Source: CBDCYN01 sp965224205 (GTDB taxonomy: Bacteria > Planctomycetota > Phycisphaerae > Phycisphaerales > Phycisphaeraceae). Taken from it: a stretch of 64,000 bases of DNA. Under the pieces are notes generated by a model, which saw only the letters and a list, made by a program, of their open reading frames with translations, was not told the DNA's origin and made no database searches. Where the stretch lies: positions 49,613 to 113,612 of the forward strand of contig CBDCYN010000008.1 in NCBI GenBank assembly GCA_965224205.1, read 5' to 3'. Below, piece after piece: positions 26,009 through 35,491 of the stretch; position 1 is the first letter of the stretch, and each line of letters starts with the position of its first letter. Both the position numbers and the translations under genes were made by a program.

Positions 26009-27076
26009 TTAGTTATACGCCAGGTTGTATCGTTCCACGGGCACCAACGCCCACCGCAGCAGGCGGATGATCCCCATCAGCAATAAGAAAGCCAGCACCA
26101 GCATGCCCCACCCGGCCGCATCGTGGAACACGTCGCCGACCTTCGGGTCGGCGTAGCTGCCGAAGATCATCAGCTGCTGGAGCTGCGAGTACGGGATGGC
26201 CCGGCCCATGGCGGTGTCCGCGTAGGACACGTCGTAGTAGCCGTAGAGCCAAGCGGTCGGGACCAACCGGAAGACGTTGCACAGCATCGCCGACACGGGT
26301 GAGGCGGCCATGATGATCACCCGCACGTGCGCCCGCAGCGGCGTCCCAAACGCGAACGCATACGACACGAGCACCAGCGCGAAGACCATCCGCATCCCGT
26401 TGCACGCCTCGACGATGTTGATCGGTTTGTCATTGACGTGGATCGTGCTTCCAGATCGGTACACCGGCACGTTCATCAGTTCCAGCATCGTGGTGGTCGC
26501 CATCGCCACACCCCGCTGCAGCGGTACGGAGATCTGCTGACGCACGGAGCTGGGAACCGGGACAATAAACACCAGCACCGCGAACGCCGGCAGGAATCGC
26601 CATAGCACCTCTGTGCCGACCACGCTCACAAAACACCCGAGGGTCAGCAGCAGTGCCCCGCCGTGCCAGAATGATTGGATCGCGTGGTAGTAGCCGTACA
26701 GGGACACCGCCCAGCCGACCGCGACCAGGATCGGACCCACGAACGTCCCAACCGGCCGGCAGTACCGGAACCGCCCCCGGCGGACCCAGATCAGGTAAGC
26801 GAACACGATCGGGACCAAGAAGATGTGGCTGGCCTCTTCGTCACGCTGGGCGATCGTATTGATGTCTAGCCAGGCGTCGCTCGTCGCCGCCACGCCCGCG
26901 GCGGTGACCAACACCGCGGAGGCCAATCGCGACCACGACCACCCTAGCCGGGCCTCCATCACCGGCAGCATCAGCCGGTAACGGGCCTGGCGCCGTGCCC
27001 AGAACGGGGCCTTGACCGTCTTTGACTCGGCCTCGGGTGTGGTCAACCCCGACTTGTCGCCCTGTAGCGTGGTCAT
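26009..27076 (-). CDS. Exosortase (PEP-CTERM transpeptidase-like sorting enzyme)
   Basis: The 355-residue polytopic membrane protein has about eight TM segments and the exosortase catalytic triad: C225 in IVEACNGMRM, R270 in CNVFRLVPTAW and H318 in DVFHDAAGW. Such enzymes cleave PEP-CTERM proteins and pass them on to the cell surface. The four PEP-CTERM genes in this window (12, 13.5, 55.5 and 57 kb) are likely substrates. The N-terminal ~45 residues are basic and cytoplasmic. It lies 6 bp after the nucleotidyltransferase-like gene and 18 bp before EpsI. I cannot assign an exosortase subtype by eye. Confidence 0.92.
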   Translation of the reverse strand: MTTLQGDKSGLTTPEAESKTVKAPFWARRQARYRLMLPVMEARLGWSWSRLASAVLVTAAGVAATSDAWLDINTIAQRDEEASHIFLVPIVFAYLIWVRRGRFRYCRPVGTFVGPILVAVGWAVSLYGYYHAIQSFWHGGALLLTLGCFVSVVGTEVLWRFLPAFAVLVFIVPVPSSVRQQISVPLQRGVAMATTTMLELMNVPVYRSGSTIHVNDKPINIVEACNGMRMVFALVLVSYAFAFGTPLRAHVRVIIMAASPVSAMLCNVFRLVPTAWLYGYYDVSYADTAMGRAIPYSQLQQLMIFGSYADPKVGDVFHDAAGWGMLVLAFLLLMGIIRLLRWALVPVERYNLAYN

Positions 27077-27082
27077 GGCCTT

Positions 27083-28240
27083 CTATCGTTCGCGTTGGCG
27101 TTGGGCCTGGTCTGTGACGAGGCGGTTGGTGAGAGTCTGACCCGCCCCGACCACGGCGCCGGGACACACGACCGAGCGGACCAGCACCGCTGACCGTCGC
27201 ACCGTCGCACCGGCTAAAACCACCGAATCGTGGATTTGTGCGCTGGGGTCCACGTGGGCTTGAGGCTCGCTAATGGAGAAAGACGGCTGCCAGTCTTCAG
27301 CGTAGGGGTCCACGGTTGGGGCGTCACCACCGCCCAACGAACCGGCGCTGTGATACGCCCGTAGCGCGGTGATGTATTCACTTAGCCCCCGGATCGGTAG
27401 GCTTGTAGGCGAGGCCTGCTGGATGACCGCCACCGCTGAATGCTTGGCGATCTGGGGCAGGGCCTGTTCCTTCATATCCACAAACCCAACGTCGGCGATC
27501 TCTCGCAGTTCACCGCAGCGCACCAGCATCAACCCACAAGGGGTGCCGTCTTCATGGGAGACCAAGCTCACGTCGCTGCGCCGTCGGGCCAACGCGACCG
27601 CCACGTCGGCCAGCGGATCGAGCAGCACCTGTGGCCCGTTGACCACGAGGATCAGCCCATCGTCGTCATAAGCCTGTGACAGGTCCTTGAGCACCCCAGC
27701 GGTGCCCCGGTATTCGGCGGCATCGGTTTGGATTTCAACGTCGACCGCCTTGTTGCCTGTCTTGGCCGGGCAAGCCGGAGAGGCCGCGTGCGCATTGATC
27801 ATGACCCGAAGCGGCAGCTTGCGCCGATCGATGACCTGGGACAAACGCGCCACATCCTGGATCCAATGGTTAAGGATGGTCCGTGAGTCATCGATCGGCA
27901 GATCGAGGATCGATCGCTTGATCGATGGCCCCAATCCGCTTTGGCGTACGGACCCGCACAACAGGACAACCGCTTGTAAACGGTCCGCTAACCAACACTT
28001 CGCCTTCTGGCTGTCTACCGATAAAGACGGCGTCGGAGCTTCCTGGACCACATGACGCGACATTTCTCGAACAACCTCACTTCCCCAACCAAACGGGTGG
28101 CTTGGTCTATCTTCGATGGCCGACTCGACGAGTGCGGCTAAACTTAGCAGCGTTTCGCAGCGGTTTTCGCCCGCAAGGCAAGAAAGAACAGCTTCTTCAA
28201 TGAGATCGGCCCACTCCACCCTTCGCTTCCGGCAGGACAA
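27083..28240 (-). CDS. Degenerate NDP-sugar nucleotidyltransferase-like protein
   Basis: The 385-residue product resembles sugar-nucleotide pyrophosphorylases in outline. It has a Rossmann-like segment (KRSILDLPIDDSRTILNHWI, then LILVVNGPQVLLDPLADVAV) and a C-terminal left-handed beta-helix (HVDPSAQIHDSVVLAGATVR). The GxGxRxxPLT nucleotide-binding signature is absent, so catalysis is doubtful. A regulatory or scaffolding role is possible. It is the first gene of the exosortase operon. The frame opens with TTG 28240; GTG 28219 (GGAAG just upstream) is an equally plausible start. Confidence 0.6.
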   Translation of the reverse strand: MSCRKRRVEWADLIEEAVLSCLAGENRCETLLSLAALVESAIEDRPSHPFGWGSEVVREMSRHVVQEAPTPSLSVDSQKAKCWLADRLQAVVLLCGSVRQSGLGPSIKRSILDLPIDDSRTILNHWIQDVARLSQVIDRRKLPLRVMINAHAASPACPAKTGNKAVDVEIQTDAAEYRGTAGVLKDLSQAYDDDGLILVVNGPQVLLDPLADVAVALARRRSDVSLVSHEDGTPCGLMLVRCGELREIADVGFVDMKEQALPQIAKHSAVAVIQQASPTSLPIRGLSEYITALRAYHSAGSLGGGDAPTVDPYAEDWQPSFSISEPQAHVDPSAQIHDSVVLAGATVRRSAVLVRSVVCPGAVVGAGQTLTNRLVTDQAQRQRER

Positions 28241-28846
28241 GGGTTGGTCCGTCTAGTACCGCCTCACAACGTATTTATCGAGCACTTACCTAAGAGATCA
28301 TAATCCTGTCTTATGCGGATTTCCATGATAGCGAAGCCGACCGCTTATCCTTAGTCTTGCCTGGCACTTGCAATCCCCTGATCTTGGGGTGAATTGGAGC
28401 ATGCCACGAAAGCATGGCGATGGTCCGCTGAGACGGACACCGACATGTTCATCCTGTAAGAGTCAATTTATCTTTCCCCACGCCAGTGGTTTGGATGCCA
28501 TTCAATCGTCCTCTTGCGGTGACACGGACGCTTGGGCCTGCTCAATATAAACCTGACCCACTGCTTCGAATCGCTTGTTTATCGTCATCGGCGATTCAAA
28601 CGGTCCGGTCGCTACGCTGACCATTTTCGTCATGCTCCAGGGTGTTATTCTGTGACGTTTGTTCCGATCTTACCGCTAGTAGCTTGTTCGACGCGTGAGA
28701 TAGACGCATCACATATCAAATATTCAAACACTGTATCAGGCGCACACCGAAATCGGGGGATTGACTTTCCATTCACACGAACCGTACCGTATTTTCAATC
28801 CAAGAAGGGTATATACGCTTGATAGGGCCCTTGTGTTCACCACAGG
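28241..28846. other. 600-bp intergenic region upstream of the exosortase operon
   Basis: This long gap splits the EPS gene set into two blocks and should hold the promoter of the exosortase operon. It contains a full-length but diverged copy of the dispersed element (28701-28814). Plus-strand reading frames here show no protein features. I found no clear -35/-10 pair on the minus strand. Confidence 0.5.
28701..28814 (+). repeat. Dispersed inverted-repeat element, copy H (diverged)
   Basis: It keeps the 5' end (TAGACGCATCACATATCAAA), the centre (GCGCACACCGAAAT) and the 3' part (CCGTACCGTATTTTCAATCC, then GGGTATAT). The stretch between is poorly conserved and slightly longer than in the other copies. 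Confidence 0.65.
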
Positions 28847-30175
28847 TTACCCGGGGAGAGATCCGCAAACCGAATCGGCCAACGGCATCCCGAAGTCCGG
28901 CTTGGGCTTCTGCCCCAGGACCCATTCGTACACTTCGAGGACTTGCCTGGCCTTGGCCTGCCACGTGAATTGAGCTTCGACGCGACGCCGCGCCCGCTGA
29001 CCCATTTCGGGGATCCCCCCGGGCTGATCAACCAAACCCTCGAGCACGTGCCTAAACGCCGCGATCAGCGACGCCCGGCTGCCCAGAGGGACCGCGTACC
29101 CGGTGGCAGAACTCACCAGCTCCCCGGGACCCCCGTAGTCGACGACCACCGGGACCAACCCCAGGGCCATAGCTTCTAAAACCACCGCGCCGCCGAACTC
29201 TCGGATACTGGGAAACGCAAAGATATCGCTTTGAACCAGACGGTCTTGCACCTGCTCGTGGGGTACGAACCCGTCGAGCCGGACCGCCGATTCGATCTGG
29301 TGCTGGGCCACGAGCTGCTTGAGGTGGGGCATTTCCGGGCCGTCGCCGATAATGTCCAAGACCAGCTTCTTTTCACGGGCTAGCTGGGCGCTGGCTTCGA
29401 TAAGCATGTCGGCACCTTTATACGGGACGAGCCGTCCGAGGAACGCCACCCGCAATGGAAGCTGCACGGGTGAGTCAGCGGGCCTGGTCGTGAAACGTTG
29501 CGGGTCGATCGCGTTTTCTGGGATATATACGCATTTGGGCAAGTAAACAGCGGGGACCTGCTCGTAGGTCGCCCGTGAGCCGATGATGATCGCCGAGGTG
29601 TGGCGACGGGTGGCGTGGTACCCCGGCATGAGTTTGTGTGCCGAGCGAACATACGACAGCCACTCCCGCTCTTTCCTGCGGGTGTGATCGAAACCCTTGG
29701 GCCACGGCAACCCCCCGTTGAGGGGCCCTAATACGAACGGCACCCCGGCCCCGCGGCACTTGCCCGCTAACGGGCTGGGCGTGGTGGGGCTCAGTGGCGT
29801 GACGCGGTGGACCAGGTCGTATCGCCCCGATCGGATGTCCGCGCCGAACCGCTTCCAGACCAGCCGCTCGAAGTACAGATTCATCGGGGTCTTCATCGCG
29901 GTGACCATGGTCCAGCCCTTGTTGGACCCACCGCGCAGCAACTGGCTTAGCTGATGGACCGGCCGGGCGACCGCGTCAGAATTGATCGCGGTAAACTCCC
30001 GGCCCTCGACCCACCCCGCACGCTGGATCGCATCGCGGTTGCGTATTTGGGTGACCACATGGGCGTGGACCAACGACGCGATCGCTTGGCTGTGCGACCA
30101 TCCCTCGAGCGGGACGCTCACCCACTCGGGGTTGGCCGCCTCGGCGATCAGCAGGACTGAGATATCCGACTTCAA
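28847..30175 (-). CDS. GT4-family glycosyltransferase
   Basis: The 442-residue product has the GT-B architecture. The N-terminal domain contains the acceptor-side HRVTPLSPTTPSPLAGKCRG and GPLNGGLPWPKG. The C-terminal domain contains LRVAFLGRLVPYKGADMLIE, LDIIGDGPEMPHLKQL, and the nucleotide-sugar-binding SIREFGGAVVLEAMALGLVPV with its Glu. It transfers a sugar from an activated donor onto the growing EPS repeat at the cytoplasmic membrane face. The sequence LNGGLPWPKGFDHTRRKEREW occurs in a subgroup common in EPS clusters. It is 74 bp downstream of the GT26 gene. The sugar is unknown. Confidence 0.9.
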   Translation of the reverse strand: MKSDISVLLIAEAANPEWVSVPLEGWSHSQAIASLVHAHVVTQIRNRDAIQRAGWVEGREFTAINSDAVARPVHQLSQLLRGGSNKGWTMVTAMKTPMNLYFERLVWKRFGADIRSGRYDLVHRVTPLSPTTPSPLAGKCRGAGVPFVLGPLNGGLPWPKGFDHTRRKEREWLSYVRSAHKLMPGYHATRRHTSAIIIGSRATYEQVPAVYLPKCVYIPENAIDPQRFTTRPADSPVQLPLRVAFLGRLVPYKGADMLIEASAQLAREKKLVLDIIGDGPEMPHLKQLVAQHQIESAVRLDGFVPHEQVQDRLVQSDIFAFPSIREFGGAVVLEAMALGLVPVVVDYGGPGELVSSATGYAVPLGSRASLIAAFRHVLEGLVDQPGGIPEMGQRARRRVEAQFTWQAKARQVLEVYEWVLGQKPKPDFGMPLADSVCGSLPG

Positions 30176-30249
30176 ACGCTCGACTCCTCAACGGTGAATA
30201 GCACGTCTATATGGCATTGATGTCTCGCGGTAATCGTTTATTCACGGTT

Positions 30250-31080
30250 TCAACAAGCTTCTTCCCCATGAAGACGGCCACATCCATTCTTTCGCCGCAG
30301 ACGATTCCACACCGCGATCCCCAACAAGCTCAACGCAAACGGGATCCCGTAGACCAGGTACCGCTTGGCCAGCCGGTGCGGCTCTTGGACCATCCGGTGC
30401 ACCCATTCCAGACCGGTAACCTGCATCCATCGCGGGGCGCGACGCACCTGCCCGCACAAAAAACTGAAGCTGATCCCCACCCCGATCCACCACGCATAGG
30501 GCAGGTTCTGGCGTAACTGCCCGATCAATAATTCCTGCTTCGGCGACCCCAACGCGACATAGACGAGATCGGGTTTCGCCTCCACGAGTAACCCCACGAT
30601 ACGATCGACCGCTTCCTGATCCTTTTCGAATCCGAACTCGGGGCAATAGCTGCCAGTGATTTTTAACGATGGATACCGTTGCACCAAGACCTCGCCGGCG
30701 GCCTCGGCGGTGCCCGGGTCCCCACCCAATAGGTAGATCGATCGATGATCTTGAGCGACCGCTTCGCTTAACGTCGAGATCATGCTCGACCCCGCCACAC
30801 GCTCGGGCAGGGGGGTGCCCTGGAGCCGGCTAGCCCAGATCAGCGGCATCCCGTCGGCGACCACGAGGGTCGCTTGCTCACAGAGTTCCACGTAAGCGGG
30901 GTCGCCCACGGCGCGACGCAGGTGATCGAGATTGGCCGTGATCACCCACCCGCCCTGCCCCGCTTCGAGGCTGTCACGGATATGTTGATTGCACTGAGCC
31001 TCGGTGACGCAGTGGAAGTCCACGCCACGCATCCGGACGGTTTGCGGCTGCGGGGATGTGTGAGAGGGGTCACTCATCAT
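30250..31080 (-). CDS. WecG/TagA/CpsF-family glycosyltransferase (GT26)
   Basis: The 276-residue product carries all GT26 hallmarks: WVITANLDHLRRAVGD, LVVADGMPLIWASRLQG, LPERVAGSSMI, LLGGDPGTAEAAGEVL, VYVALGSPKQELLI, and the C-terminal GVGISFSFLCGQVRRAPRWM followed by GLEWVHRMVQEPHRL. GT26 enzymes add the second sugar (ManNAcA, ManNAc or glucose-type) to the lipid-linked primer made by the initiating sugar transferase. Here that is probably the one at 21-22.6 kb. A hydrophobic tail (YLVYGIPFALSLLGIAVW) gives membrane association. It lies between GT2 and GT4 genes. Confidence 0.92.
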   Translation of the reverse strand: MMSDPSHTSPQPQTVRMRGVDFHCVTEAQCNQHIRDSLEAGQGGWVITANLDHLRRAVGDPAYVELCEQATLVVADGMPLIWASRLQGTPLPERVAGSSMISTLSEAVAQDHRSIYLLGGDPGTAEAAGEVLVQRYPSLKITGSYCPEFGFEKDQEAVDRIVGLLVEAKPDLVYVALGSPKQELLIGQLRQNLPYAWWIGVGISFSFLCGQVRRAPRWMQVTGLEWVHRMVQEPHRLAKRYLVYGIPFALSLLGIAVWNRLRRKNGCGRLHGEEAC

Positions 31081-31204
31081 TCATATTCATTTCGCTCACA
31101 CCGGATACGAGAAGTCCAAGCGATCATCCATTCGGTCATGCTCCACGGCGGAGGTTGTGGCGACAGATGATGGAACATAACGACCCGTAGCGGTCAATAG
31201 ACGT

Positions 31205-32158
31205 TTAGGTTAACACCGCCTGCGACTGGGTGATCTGCCGGTGATACGCCTCCATCGCTTCCCGCTTGCCGTGAAGCAACGACCGCAGTTCGTACCTGCG
31301 CAGGTGCTTGCGGAACGCGGGGTGGTCGTACCGCTTCATCCCTGTGGCCGCGGCGCGCAGGTAACCGCAGAGGATCCCAAGACCGCCGATCACGAACGGC
31401 TTCTCAAACATCCGGTACAGCGACACCGCCAGGATGTAGTACCACGCCGAGCCCATGAACCACTTGCCCCGGCCCCAGCGCATCCGCCCGGTCCAGATCC
31501 CCTTGTGGCTCGTGCCCATCTGCCGCAGGTGGATCAATCGAAGGTCCGGCTGATCGTCCGACTGGGCCACCCACCCCTTCATCCGGCACGTGTGCCCATC
31601 GATCCCATCCCAACACACCTCGCGCACAAACTCGCCGATGTCCTTGAAGCAAGATACCCGGTAAAACTTTGCGGCCCCGATCGCGTTCTCATCGCCCATG
31701 CGTTCGAGCGTCTCACTGCCGTCGTCTTCACGCATGTACACCTTGCCCGAAAAATTCCCCAGCCGCGGCTGGGACTCGAACCGCTCGATGACGGTCTGGA
31801 AATACCGCGGGGGGATGTCCAGATCCGCGTCGAGCTTGCACACGTAGTCGTAATCATCGAGGTCAACGTGTTCGAGCCCGGCGTAGAACGCGTCGATCAC
31901 GCCCGGGCCGACGCTACGCTTGCCGCGGTCTTCGCGACGGATCACCTGAATAAACGGGTACTGCTGGGCGGCTTCTTGAAGGATCCGGGGGGTATCGTCG
32001 GTCGAGCCATCGTCGACGATCACCCACTTGGCGGGCGGAACGGTCTGGGCGGCGACGCTGCGGATCGTCGTCGGCAAAAAGTCCGCTTCATCGCGGCTGG
32101 GCGAGACCAAAACATATCGTCGATGGCTCATCGAATCGGTTTCCCTTGTTTCCTTCAA
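31205..32158 (-). CDS. GT2-family glycosyltransferase
   Basis: The 317-residue product has a GT-A fold: VLVSPSRDEADFLPTTIRSV, WVIVDDGSTDDTPRIL, and the metal-binding YDYVCKLDADLDIPPRYF (DAD). An acceptor region with CWDGIDGHTCRMKGW follows, and a short hydrophobic segment (WYYILAVSLYRMF...GGLGILCGYL) may tether it to the membrane. Its ATG overlaps the stop of the upstream GT4 gene (ATGA), indicating coupled translation. Probable role: addition of one residue of the EPS repeat unit; the sugar is not predictable. Confidence 0.88.
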   Translation of the reverse strand: MKETRETDSMSHRRYVLVSPSRDEADFLPTTIRSVAAQTVPPAKWVIVDDGSTDDTPRILQEAAQQYPFIQVIRREDRGKRSVGPGVIDAFYAGLEHVDLDDYDYVCKLDADLDIPPRYFQTVIERFESQPRLGNFSGKVYMREDDGSETLERMGDENAIGAAKFYRVSCFKDIGEFVREVCWDGIDGHTCRMKGWVAQSDDQPDLRLIHLRQMGTSHKGIWTGRMRWGRGKWFMGSAWYYILAVSLYRMFEKPFVIGGLGILCGYLRAAATGMKRYDHPAFRKHLRRYELRSLLHGKREAMEAYHRQITQSQAVLT

Positions 32159-33498
32159 TCCGCGTTACCGAATACGTATTTGCGGAATAGCCCCGCCATC
32201 TGCTGCCCGACGCCTGTGATCGAGAACTCCTGCTCGACCTTCCGCCGGGCTGCCTCGCTAAACGACGCTAGCGATTGCGGGTCCTGGGCGATCCTGCGAA
32301 GCGTCTGATACTGCGTATCGACCGAGGCGGGCCGCATCAACAGCCCGTTGACCCCTTCTTCGACCAGCTCGGTCACCCCCGCGACGTTGGTCGAAGCGAC
32401 CGTCATGCCCTTGGCCATCGCCTCCATCAGCACGGTCGGGACGCCCTCGTTGAAGCTGGGGACGACCAACACGTTGGCCTCGTCGAAGTGGCGGTGGATC
32501 TCGTCCTGGCCCACCGCCCCGCTGAATTGGACGCGGTCCTCGATCTCCAGCTGCCGGGCTAGGGCTTCGAGGTCGGGGCGCATCTCGCCGTCGCCGACCA
32601 GGTTCAGCCGCCAGTTCACGCCGTCGTCGCTGAGCCGGCGGCAGGCCTGGAGCAGGGTCGGGTAGCCCTTGATCGGGGCTAGCCGGCCGACGGTTAATAG
32701 CCGAAGGCACCCGTTGTACGCACCGGGGCGGTATTGGAATCGATCAGTGTCCAGCCCGCAGTGCACGACGTGGAGCCGGTCCCAGTGCTGGCGGGGGGTA
32801 AACGTCATCACCTGTGATTGACAGAACGAGGAGATACACCGCACAAACGCGGCATTAGCGGCCTTGACGCCCAGCCGGTTGGTCTCCACGTTGTAAAACA
32901 CCGCCGGCCCGTGCACGGTCAAGCTGTAGGTGATCGCGGGGTCGTACCGGGTGGCGATCAGCGCGACGTTGGCCCCGTTATTGGCGAAGTGCACATGGAC
33001 ATGGTTTAGCCCTCGCTGCCGCATCTGCCGCGCCAGCCGGGTCGCCTCAAACGTATAGGCCACATGATTGAGGCGCGCTTTGAGCCCCGGCGGGGATAGC
33101 TTCTGGCCCGCGATCAAAGCGCGGACCCACCCGATCGGCGAAGCGATCAACGTGCCGATCTGGGCCAACAGACAACCTAGCGGGCTATCCAAGAGGTAAA
33201 AGGTTTCTTGGGCCGCGGCCTTGAACGCGTCGCTCAGCGCGTCTTGTGCCCCGGGTTTACGGATAGAGAATGGATACACCTCGATCCCGTTCGACCGCAC
33301 GGCGCGGATCTCTCGCTCGATAAACGTGTGCGACAGCGCGGGGTACAACGTCGCCAGGTACGCGATTCTTAAACCGGCCGGCTGATCGGGCGCTGGGCTT
33401 GACGGAGGTGCTTGAGGCAAATGGGATCCATCCACATCACAGATCGTCGGGGCGGCCCTGCTATCGTGTCGCGTGAACCCTCCCAGACGCGTGTTCAC
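32155..33498 (-). CDS. GT4-family glycosyltransferase
   Basis: The product (447 residues from GTG 33498) is a GT-B enzyme. The N-terminal domain starts at LRIAYLATLYPALSHTFIER, a pattern typical of colanic-acid/EPS glycosyltransferases (WcaL/AmsK-like), with VHVHFANNGANVALIA. The C-terminal domain has LRLLTVGRLAPIKGYPTLLQ, LNLVGDGEMRPDLEAL and the donor-site FNEGVPTVLMEAMAKGMTV. The open frame extends upstream to GTG 33564, inside the oxygenase gene. GTG 33498, 19 bp after that gene's stop, is preferred, but the first ~45 residues are unconserved and the start is uncertain. Confidence 0.87.
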   Translation of the reverse strand: MNTRLGGFTRHDSRAAPTICDVDGSHLPQAPPSSPAPDQPAGLRIAYLATLYPALSHTFIEREIRAVRSNGIEVYPFSIRKPGAQDALSDAFKAAAQETFYLLDSPLGCLLAQIGTLIASPIGWVRALIAGQKLSPPGLKARLNHVAYTFEATRLARQMRQRGLNHVHVHFANNGANVALIATRYDPAITYSLTVHGPAVFYNVETNRLGVKAANAAFVRCISSFCQSQVMTFTPRQHWDRLHVVHCGLDTDRFQYRPGAYNGCLRLLTVGRLAPIKGYPTLLQACRRLSDDGVNWRLNLVGDGEMRPDLEALARQLEIEDRVQFSGAVGQDEIHRHFDEANVLVVPSFNEGVPTVLMEAMAKGMTVASTNVAGVTELVEEGVNGLLMRPASVDTQYQTLRRIAQDPQSLASFSEAARRKVEQEFSITGVGQQMAGLFRKYVFGNAD

Positions 33499-33517
33499 GG
33501 GTTCATCGCGGGTCGGT

Positions 33518-34300
33518 CTACCGCCTGAGGATCCGTTTCTTGATCGTCCGCAGGATCTTTTCACCCGGCATCAGCAGGGTGCCCTTGAGTTTCTCATTGG
33601 GGCGGGCCTTGAAGAGCGTCGAGTGCTTCTCGCCGTCCCAACCCTCCGGAGCCGCTTCGGTGTAGTAGTAGGCCGCGAACGACTTGCGGGCCACATCCTC
33701 GGGGCACTTGACCGCGGAGACCCCGTGGTAGCTGATCTCGCTGGTCGCGAATACGACGCAACGGTTGAACACCGGGGAAAACGAATGGTGACACTTCTTG
33801 ACGTGTTCGTCCCACAGCTCGATGTTGCCACCCCAGTCTTCGTTCCAATCCCTGTTCATGTAGACCAGGATGTTGAGCCTGCGGTGCAGATCACGCTCTT
33901 TCATGTAGTTGAAGTCGACGTGCACGTCGAGGTGCCCGCGCGGGCCGGTCACGTGGATCCCACCGCCGATCAGCTGGGGATCGGCCAGCAGGTCCGGGAT
34001 ATCCATGACGTACGAGAGCATCTCCAGCCACTCGTCCGCCGCTAACGCCTCGTGCAGTTTCCGCACCGGGTCGGTGAATTTCTGCGAATCGGTGATCTGG
34101 ATCTTATTGCGCTCATTGACCGCGGAGAAGCCTTTGCCCATTTCCTGGGCCTGATCGAACGTCGGGAACGAGGCCTCGACCTCATCAGCAAACGACGGCA
34201 CCAGGAAATTATCGATCTTGAAATGGGGGAACGGCACGGCTTGATCGACCTGCTGCTTGAGCGCTTCGCGGTCAATCGGGTTGATGATGGGGTGTTCCAT
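33518..34300 (-). CDS. 2-oxoglutarate/Fe(II)-dependent oxygenase (prolyl 4-hydroxylase-like)
   Basis: The 260-residue product has the double-stranded beta-helix dioxygenase motif: H127-V-D129 (RGHLDVHVDFNY), the distal iron ligand H192 (SEISYHGVS), and R205 (VARKSFAAYYYT) for 2-oxoglutarate. Between them, NILVYMNRDWNEDWGGNIEL is typical of the P4H-type 2OG-Fe(II) oxygenase family. ATG 34300 has GGAG 8 nt upstream. In EPS and cell-surface clusters such enzymes may hydroxylate sugars, lipids or proteins; the substrate here is unknown. It lies between two glycosyltransferase genes in the same direction. Confidence 0.88.
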   Translation of the reverse strand: MEHPIINPIDREALKQQVDQAVPFPHFKIDNFLVPSFADEVEASFPTFDQAQEMGKGFSAVNERNKIQITDSQKFTDPVRKLHEALAADEWLEMLSYVMDIPDLLADPQLIGGGIHVTGPRGHLDVHVDFNYMKERDLHRRLNILVYMNRDWNEDWGGNIELWDEHVKKCHHSFSPVFNRCVVFATSEISYHGVSAVKCPEDVARKSFAAYYYTEAAPEGWDGEKHSTLFKARPNEKLKGTLLMPGEKILRTIKKRILRR

Positions 34301-34429
34301 GTTTCTCTCCATTCTATTTCTCGGGCGTCCTGCATGGTGTGGCGGACCACGTCCATACCTCATCTTATATCGTCATATCTTATCGTCGATTGGACTGCCC
34401 GTTGGCTGTTTGAGGTAATACCGAAACAG

Positions 34430-35491
34430 TCAAAGGGCAGACGGGCGATTTTTCCCTCCGATATGATTACGACCGCGGGGCTTGGTTTGTTTGTACTCGA
34501 TGATCCGGCTGCGGCGGTTAAGCCGACGGTTCATCCAATATCGGGCCCAACCCAATACCTGGGGGAATTTACCCAACACGCAGAAACACGCATACAGCCC
34601 CGCGTCGCCGACGTTTTGCCCGCGGGCGCGTCGATGTCGATAGATCCGCCAGTAAAGCGTCGGGTACCCCATGGCCAGGAATGCCGCGAGGAACCACCCC
34701 ACGGCCAGGCCCGATAAACCCGCGGTGACCCCGATAAAGATCCCTACCGGCAACGCCACCGCCCAAAAAAGAATGCTCCGTGTTTCCTTGACGTAGTGCC
34801 GCTCTAAGCTGCGCCCGTGCATCGCGGTGCCTTGAGCATACGCGTGACCGGAGCGGACAGCTCGTTTCCACCATTGACCGAATCGGGTGATCGCTGCGTC
34901 GTGGAGCGTCATCTCGGCGTCGAGCCGGAGGATCCGTCCCCCGTTACGCCGCAGCCGGACGCATAGCTCGGGTTCCTCGCCGGCGATCACGCTGCCGTCA
35001 AACCCGTCCACGGCATGGAACGCGTCGGCCCGCATCATCGCGTCGCCGCCGCAAGCGCGGGCCTCCCCAATCGGGGTGTCCCACTCGATGTCACACAGGC
35101 GGTTGTAGATCGACGCGTCCGGCTCACGCTCGCGTCGGCGGCCACAGACGACTGCGACATCCGGGCGATGGTCTAATGTTTCCCGTGCGGTCGCCAGCCA
35201 CCTATGGTTGACCTCGCAGTCTCCATCGACGAATTGGACAAACCGGCAGTTGGGCCACAACGCTATAAGCCGCTCAAACCCGGTGTTACGTGCCCGAGCC
35301 GCGGTGAACGGGACTGAAACGTCCAGGTCGACCACGTCGACGTCCATGGATCGGGCGATGTCGCAGCTGCCGTCGGTCGAACCGGAGTCTACGTACACGA
35401 TCTGTTCGACCGCGTCCCGCAGGCCGGTCAAACAGTGTCTTAGCCGTTCGCCTTCGTTGCGGCCGATAACCACAACGCCTACGTCGTTCAC
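34430..35491 (-). CDS. GT2-family glycosyltransferase with C-terminal membrane helices
   Basis: The 353-residue product starts with GVVVIGRNEGERLRHCLTGL, then YVDSGSTDGSCDIARSMDVD, the metal-site RFVQFVDGDCEVNHRW, and the acceptor loop GFDGSVIAGEEPELCVRLRR. About residues 240-320 form TM segments (ILFWAVALPVGIFIGVTAGL, then GWFLAAFLAMGYPTLYW), so it is an integral membrane GT2. It opens with GTG whose GTGA overlaps the stop of the acetyltransferase gene. It probably adds a residue to the lipid-linked EPS unit. Confidence 0.88.
   Translation of the reverse strand: MNDVGVVVIGRNEGERLRHCLTGLRDAVEQIVYVDSGSTDGSCDIARSMDVDVVDLDVSVPFTAARARNTGFERLIALWPNCRFVQFVDGDCEVNHRWLATARETLDHRPDVAVVCGRRREREPDASIYNRLCDIEWDTPIGEARACGGDAMMRADAFHAVDGFDGSVIAGEEPELCVRLRRNGGRILRLDAEMTLHDAAITRFGQWWKRAVRSGHAYAQGTAMHGRSLERHYVKETRSILFWAVALPVGIFIGVTAGLSGLAVGWFLAAFLAMGYPTLYWRIYRHRRARGQNVGDAGLYACFCVLGKFPQVLGWARYWMNRRLNRRSRIIEYKQTKPRGRNHIGGKNRPSAL

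Noticed and set aside
31241..32308. Long plus-strand frame (355 codons) opposite the GT2 gene
   Set aside because: It is antisense to a clear glycosyltransferase and rich in Arg, His and Pro, as expected from the complement of GC-rich codons. The same applies to long antisense frames at 2665-3492, 21413-22411 and 49687-50826.
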